NCBI GenBank assembly: GCA_036435485.1
Contig: CM071597.1
Span: forward strand, 149,603,647-149,667,646
DNA: 64,000 nt
Origin: Saposhnikovia divaricata
Lineage: Eukaryota > Streptophyta > Magnoliopsida > Apiales > Apiaceae
Reading direction: 5' to 3'
Position numbers and translations under genes: made by a program. Positions 59,216 to 64,000 of the stretch are shown one piece after another. Each line of letters starts with the position of its first letter. Position 1 is the first letter of the stretch. The notes beneath the pieces were generated by a model that had not been told where the DNA came from, did not search any database, and was given only the letters and a program-made list of their open reading frames with translations.

Positions 59216-61064
59216 TCAGATCTCCATGGAGGGTTTGTCAAGATAAATCACTTCCATCTTCCCTACGAATGCATCATCCACATATAATTTAAGGCGTTGA
59301 CTGTTGACCTTAAATTTTTTTCCATCTCGTCCCATAATTTCGATAGCACCATAAAACTTGACTTCGGTGACAGTAAAAGGTCCGGACCATCTTGATTTGA
59401 GCTTCATCCAAGGTTTTACTTGCACAGTAGATAGCGTGCAATACCTTGTCTTTCCTTTGACCGAGAACTGCTCCAACTGCATAATCACTTGCATCACACA
59501 TGATTTCAAATGGAAGATTCCAATCTGGAGGTTGAATGATTGGTGCACTTATCAAAGCTTCCTTAATCCTGTTAAAAGACTCCAAACAAGCATCAGTAAA
59601 CACAAAGGTGGCATCCTTAAGCAATAATTGAGTGAGGGGTTTTGCAATTTTTGAAAAATCTTTTATAAAACGACGATAAAAACCCGCATGACCAAGGAAA
59701 CTCCTCACTCCCTTGACATTAACAGGAGGAGGAAGTTTCTCAATCACCTCAATTTTTGCTTTGTCAACCTGGATGGAACGTTCAGAAATCAAGTGACCAA
59801 GTACCACTCCTTCATTGACCATGAAGTGGCACTTTTCCCAATTCAAAACCAAATTCACCTCTTCACAACGTTTAAGCACTTTAGAAAGATTATGCAGACA
59901 TACATCAAAATCAGACCCATAAACACTGAAATCATCCATAAATACTTCCATGATAGACTCTATGAAATCAGAAAATATGGCAGTCATGCAACGTTGAAAA
60001 GTAGCAGGGGCATTGCACAAACCAAAAGGCACTCTACGATATGCAAAGGTACCATATGGGCAAGTAAATGTAGTCTTTTCTTGGTCATCAGGATGTATAG
60101 GGATCTGAAAGAACCCTGAATATCCGTCTAAATAGCAAAAGTACTTATGCTTAGCAAGTCTTTCTAACATCTGATCAATGAAAGGGAGAGGGTAATGGTC
60201 TTTTTTAGTAGCAGTGTTTAACTTACGGTAATCAATGCACATTCGCCATCCGGTGACAATTCGAGTGGGAATTAATTCATCTTTATCATTCTTAATTACC
60301 GTTGTTCCTCCTTTCTTACGGACTACCTGAACTGGGCTTACCCATTTAGAATCAGAAATAGGGTAAATGATGCCCGCATCTAACAATTTCAAAACTTCTT
60401 TTTTAACAACCTCTTGCATGTTAGGGTTCAAGCGGCGTTGTCCCTGTATGCAAGGCTTATGGTCATCATCTAAGTGAATTCTATGCATGCAAAAGTCTGG
60501 GCTAATCCCTGTAAGATCATCAATACTATACCCAATAGCTTTTCTATGCGCACGCAAAACAGTAAGAAGCTTAAAAACCTGGTTATCATCAAGACTAGAG
60601 CTAACAATCACAGGACAAGTCTTTTCTTCATCAAGAAACACATATTTCAGATTAGGTGGCAAAGACTTTAGCTCTAAATTGTTTACCTGAGGTTCACTAC
60701 AAGAAGTGACAGTGTTGGTTACCTCACAATTTGGATCAGCTGCACCATCCAACTCAAGAATAAATGAATCAACTTCAGCATGTCCTTCTCCTTCGTATGC
60801 TTCAAGCATGAGCACTGCTTCTAATGCATCATTCAATAGAATCTGAGGCATCTCATCTCGGACAATTCCATCTATAACATCAATCCTGCAGCAAGTATTC
60901 TCAAGCAAAGGGGATGTAAGAGCAGAGGTTAGAGTAAAAGTAATTTTATCATCACCAACACTCAATGTGAGAGTCCCACTTTTAACATCAATAACAGCAC
61001 CTGCAGTACAGAGAAATGGTCTACCCAAAATAATAGGTATTTGGCTGTCCTCTTCCATATCTAG
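59216..61064 (-). pseudogene. Gypsy pol: protease end, RT, partial RNase H fused to integrase C-terminus
   Basis: The frame is open from the LTR junction at 61064 to about 59405: IPIILGRPFLC (end of protease, near 61040), DAGIIYPISDSKWVSPVQ, MCIDYRKLNTATKKDHYPLP, FCYLDGYSGFFQIP, TFTCPYGTFAYRRVPFGLCN, VFMDDFSVYG (catalytic FMDD near 59945) and RNase H CDASDYAVGAVLGQ to CASKTLDEAQ. Then, out of frame, LKSRWSGPFTVTEV to LKLYVD, the integrase C-terminal segment. About 1.5 kb coding the rest of RNase H and the zinc-binding and catalytic core of integrase is missing. Confidence 0.88.
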
Positions 61065-64000
61065 TGTAACACCCCCAGATCCGGGGTCCGGGATCCGGTG
61101 GTTACGGTTTCCAATTCTGTCCACAACAATTGAACTTTCCTTAATGTAAAATAAATTACGTCTCTATAACCCAACACAACAATATAAAACACACCCATTA
61201 TAGTCCTAGAGATGAAATCAGAGTAACAATCAAATTTTTATTAATCACATTATGAGTTCTTACAATCCAAAAGAATTTCAATATAAATACATACTCTTTG
61301 CCATCCATTTACATAAGTCATACTAGACCATATTCTTGGTACTGAAAGAATAAATATACCCTACCAATAGCTTCTTCTTCAGCTCTGGTAGTCTCATCGT
61401 CCTCGCCCGCGTCGAGTGCGCCTTGTGCGAGTCATCTGGTCTAGCTGTTGTTGTGATATAATAATAAAGCAAGGGTGAGCAATAGCCCACCAACAATAAT
61501 ATATAACTGAATGATAAGGTATAACAGTTCAAAAGTATCTTTCAAACCATATGCCATGCATTTACGGAAATGATGCCAGTATAATATGAACGATGAAGTT
61601 ACAAGGTAACTTGAAGTATTTGTTTGTAAAAATATCTGCTACATCAAAGTAAGCGAGATATTCTTATTGTTATTAACAAGAGGAACTTGCAAGAAAAGGT
61701 TGCAATTCCAGTTATGACCCTTTTCCAACTCTGCCAACAGTAATCATGTTGCAGGAAATAAATAAATTTGGATGATGAACCAATGATGGAGTATTCACCG
61801 CGCCCGCTGTTCCAATCTTGATGATCAGTCGAGATCGTACAGCTCAATTTAGATTTACTACCGGTAGAAGGAAGAACTGACGGCTTTACTTGTATACCGC
61901 CTTACTAGCTCTCCCCGGCCAACGGTTGGGCCAAAGGGGATGGACCGGCGCTACTCAGCCTCTTACACGACTCCTAGTTCAAATAGAATTCATGATTCTG
62001 AATGTAACGTTCGTCCCCCTTTCCCCAAGTATAATACTAGTTGATAAGACTCCACAAAGTAGTCGTATCTTGTTGGAAAGGAAAATTTACCAATAACTCC
62101 CAAGCTATTACTTGATAACGGATATCAACTTGTTCCAGTAATCTTACCCCTCGAAAGATGAGAAGGTAAGCAACGACTTAATAAGTCAACAGCACCCGAG
62201 TTGCGGGTGAAGGGAATACTTTATGACCGGGAAGTCGACAAGATAAATAACATTTTCCAAGTAAGGTTCCGTTATTATTAAGGAGATAGACTCAAAGAAG
62301 AATGATGTCTGAGAACCTTTCTTGATATAAGATTAATAATAATATGACTCTGAGATATTTTCTGTAATAATCGAAGAAGATAAATCTTATCGAGATTATT
62401 CTAAGTATGGAATAAATATTCAGAGAATATTTAATGAGTTAAAATATTTAAAGAATATTTGGGAATATGAAAGAATATCTTTAATCAGAGTATTTCTCAA
62501 AATAATCCCTGAAGAAATATCAGGAGAATATTTATTGAATAAATAAATATTAAAATGAATATTCAAAACAATATTCATTAATTAATAAGACCTGAAAAGA
62601 AAATTTAAGGTAATATTCATAATTAATTAGGAATTTAAATGAATATTCAAAAGTAATATTCATTTAATGAATAATATCCTAAATGAATATCAAGTAATAT
62701 TCATTTAGTAATCCAAGCCTTAAGGAATATTGGAGATAATATTCGATAATTAAATCAAGCTTTAGATGAATATTAAAATAATATCCATCAAGTATTTAAT
62801 ATCTTAAATGAATATTCAAAAGTAATATTTATTTAATAAAATAATATTCTAAAAGAATATCCAAATAATATTCATTTAATAGTCTCATCTTTAGAAGAAT
62901 ATTCGAAATAATAGTCGATAATCAATTCGACTCTGAATGAATATTGAGAAATATTATTTGTTCAAATAATTATTTGAAGTAAGGATCGTTAAAATAATTA
63001 GTCTCGAACGAATATTCAAATAATATTCGTTGCCCAAATAATAGAAAATATTTACTTAAATATTTTCCTCCGAGGTAATCTCGATATATCAAGGAATATT
63101 GACTCCCGGTCTATTTTTGATTAATAAGATGTATACGCCCTTCTATGAGGGTCTTACAATAACCGGCTTATAACTGATATATAACTATCTAGCTTATAAG
63201 CCAACAATAACATTCAGGGAACAAGTATATCAATTCAACTTGAAAGTAGGCATGCATGCAATGGCATATGTATATCAGCAATCATATATATATATTTATT
63301 CAATCACAACAACAGCCTAAAAGAAGGGAATTGAAACTTGCCTGGTAGTCGAGTACGGTAAGGGGTAGTGGTAGCGGGTCCCGGTTCAGCTTGGTGATCT
63401 ATAAATAGCCAAGGCATTCGGGATTAATCACTTAACATATTAAAAGTTAAGTTATACTTAATTCGAAACACGTTCTCGAGTTATCTCGTTATACCCCCTT
63501 TTTGTGGATTACTTTTATCACTGATCCGACCCGACATTCGTTCGTTAATACGACATGTCATTGCACTTATACTTGGGACATACTTAAGTCATATGATTTC
63601 TAAAGTCGATCGTTACGAACCAATACTATACTCCGAGTTTTATCGCCCGTTTTCTAAGTGTTTTACCGAAGTTATAAAAGAGTCGTCTTTTACGGGTTCG
63701 TTCGCGTTTAACCTCGACTCGAACATTTTTAATAAATCGAAAAATGATCCTTTTGACATACGGTTTTCTTTCACACCTTCCTTTTTACCTCTAGTATTTA
63801 TTTTCCAAGATTCGCCATGACTTTACATATTTTACGAGGGTTCAAATTCAGTTACGAATTCTCGGTTACGGTTTCGAAATACTTTTAGTAAACCGACCGT
63901 AACTCCTAAACCGTAAGTCCGTTTCACGTGATCTTTATATCAAAACGAAGCTTATAACATAAGCTATCCTTAATGGCAGAAAAGTTTCTGGTCAGTAGGG
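61065..64000 (-). mobile_element. Long-LTR gypsy element (LTR portion, runs off right edge)
   Basis: TGTAACACCCCCAGATCCGG at 61065 is the minus-strand 3' end of an LTR of the same family as 31254-35705; the two align over at least 2.9 kb in opposite orientation. It interrupts the gypsy pol between VLD and MEE codons; candidate target duplication TCTAG (61060-61064). An AATATTCATT-type palindromic array spans about 62440-63030. Interior and second LTR, if any, are outside the window. Confidence 0.8.
62440..63030. repeat. Degenerate palindromic AT repeats in LTR
   Basis: AATGAATATT / AATATTCATT pairs recur at about 60-bp intervals, as in 33640-34240, but the copies have diverged from those in the other LTR. 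Confidence 0.7.

Larger units (their letters stand above)
54552..61064 (-). mobile_element. Ty3/gypsy element with pol deletion and inverted LTR end
   Basis: From the right: pol (61064-59216), long 3' UTR (59215-56051), purine tract, start of a minus-strand LTR (56050-55721) fused to an inverted LTR (54552-55720, plus orientation). The 5' half (gag, primer site, 5' LTR) is beyond the element inserted at 61065. Same lineage as the element at 18661-24935, judged by the shared 3' UTR. Confidence 0.75.

Noticed and set aside
58865..59246. Phe-rich plus-strand frames (102-108 codons)
   Set aside because: They arise from poly-T tracts in the 3' UTR of a minus-strand gypsy element.

Overview
This is plant nuclear DNA built almost entirely from transposable elements. 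No intact ordinary host gene was recognised. The families present (Athila- and Tat-like Ty3/gypsy elements, very-long-LTR gypsy elements with a tRNA-iMet primer site, SIRE-like Ty1/copia, CACTA with TNP2, a Stowaway MITE, an Au-like SINE, L1-type LINEs) point to a eudicot with a large, repeat-rich genome. An asterid, possibly Apiaceae, is only a guess. Apart from a 96-codon reading frame inside a copia element, the coding sequence recognised belongs to transposons.

Layout, left to right. (1) 1-16705: a minus-strand Athila-type element. Its gag-pol runs off the left edge with one internal stop, followed by a tRNA-Asp-like primer site and a 5' LTR. That LTR is split at 6084/16063 by a complete 9,973-bp element with two 4.4-kb LTRs, a 1.14-kb interior and a perfect TCCTT target duplication. 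The Athila element sits in a LINE (RT fragment to about 17128). (2) 17129-18660: decayed copia RNase H and LTR-like debris. (3) 18661-24935: a plus-strand gypsy element coding only Gag and protease, with a long 3' UTR and 3' LTR. (4) 24936-28577: LINE 3' ends, an hAT/MYM-type transposase remnant, a Stowaway MITE and anonymous DNA. (5) 28578-31253: the 5' end of a CACTA element holding a SINE, fused to a copia gag/LTR fragment. (6) 31254-35705: a 4.45-kb LTR of the long-LTR gypsy class. (7) 35706-37784: AT-rich anonymous DNA. (8) 37785-43326: a Tat-like gypsy remnant with tandem repeats.

(9) 43327-64000 is a telescoping nest. A SIRE-like copia (minus) sits in the Tat-like element. A solo LTR (CATAC duplication) sits in the copia's extra 3' gene. 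A CACTA deletion derivative interrupts the copia RNase H. A gypsy element with an inverted, hairpin-like LTR end and a deleted pol interrupts the CACTA transposase. Another 4.4-kb-class LTR element interrupts that pol at 61065 and runs off the right edge. The interrupted halves should therefore reappear in reverse order to the right of the window.

Points most worth a second look: a small gene-like unit (TATA box, 96-codon reading frame, plausible 3' end) antisense to the SIRE-like copia at 51848-52405; the very young long-LTR element at 6085-16057, whose interior carries an antisense TATA box and broken coding-like sequence; an LTR at 37785-39359 that appears to have swallowed its own older polypurine tract and LTR start; and the inverted LTR structure at 54552-56050. 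All comparisons were made by eye.
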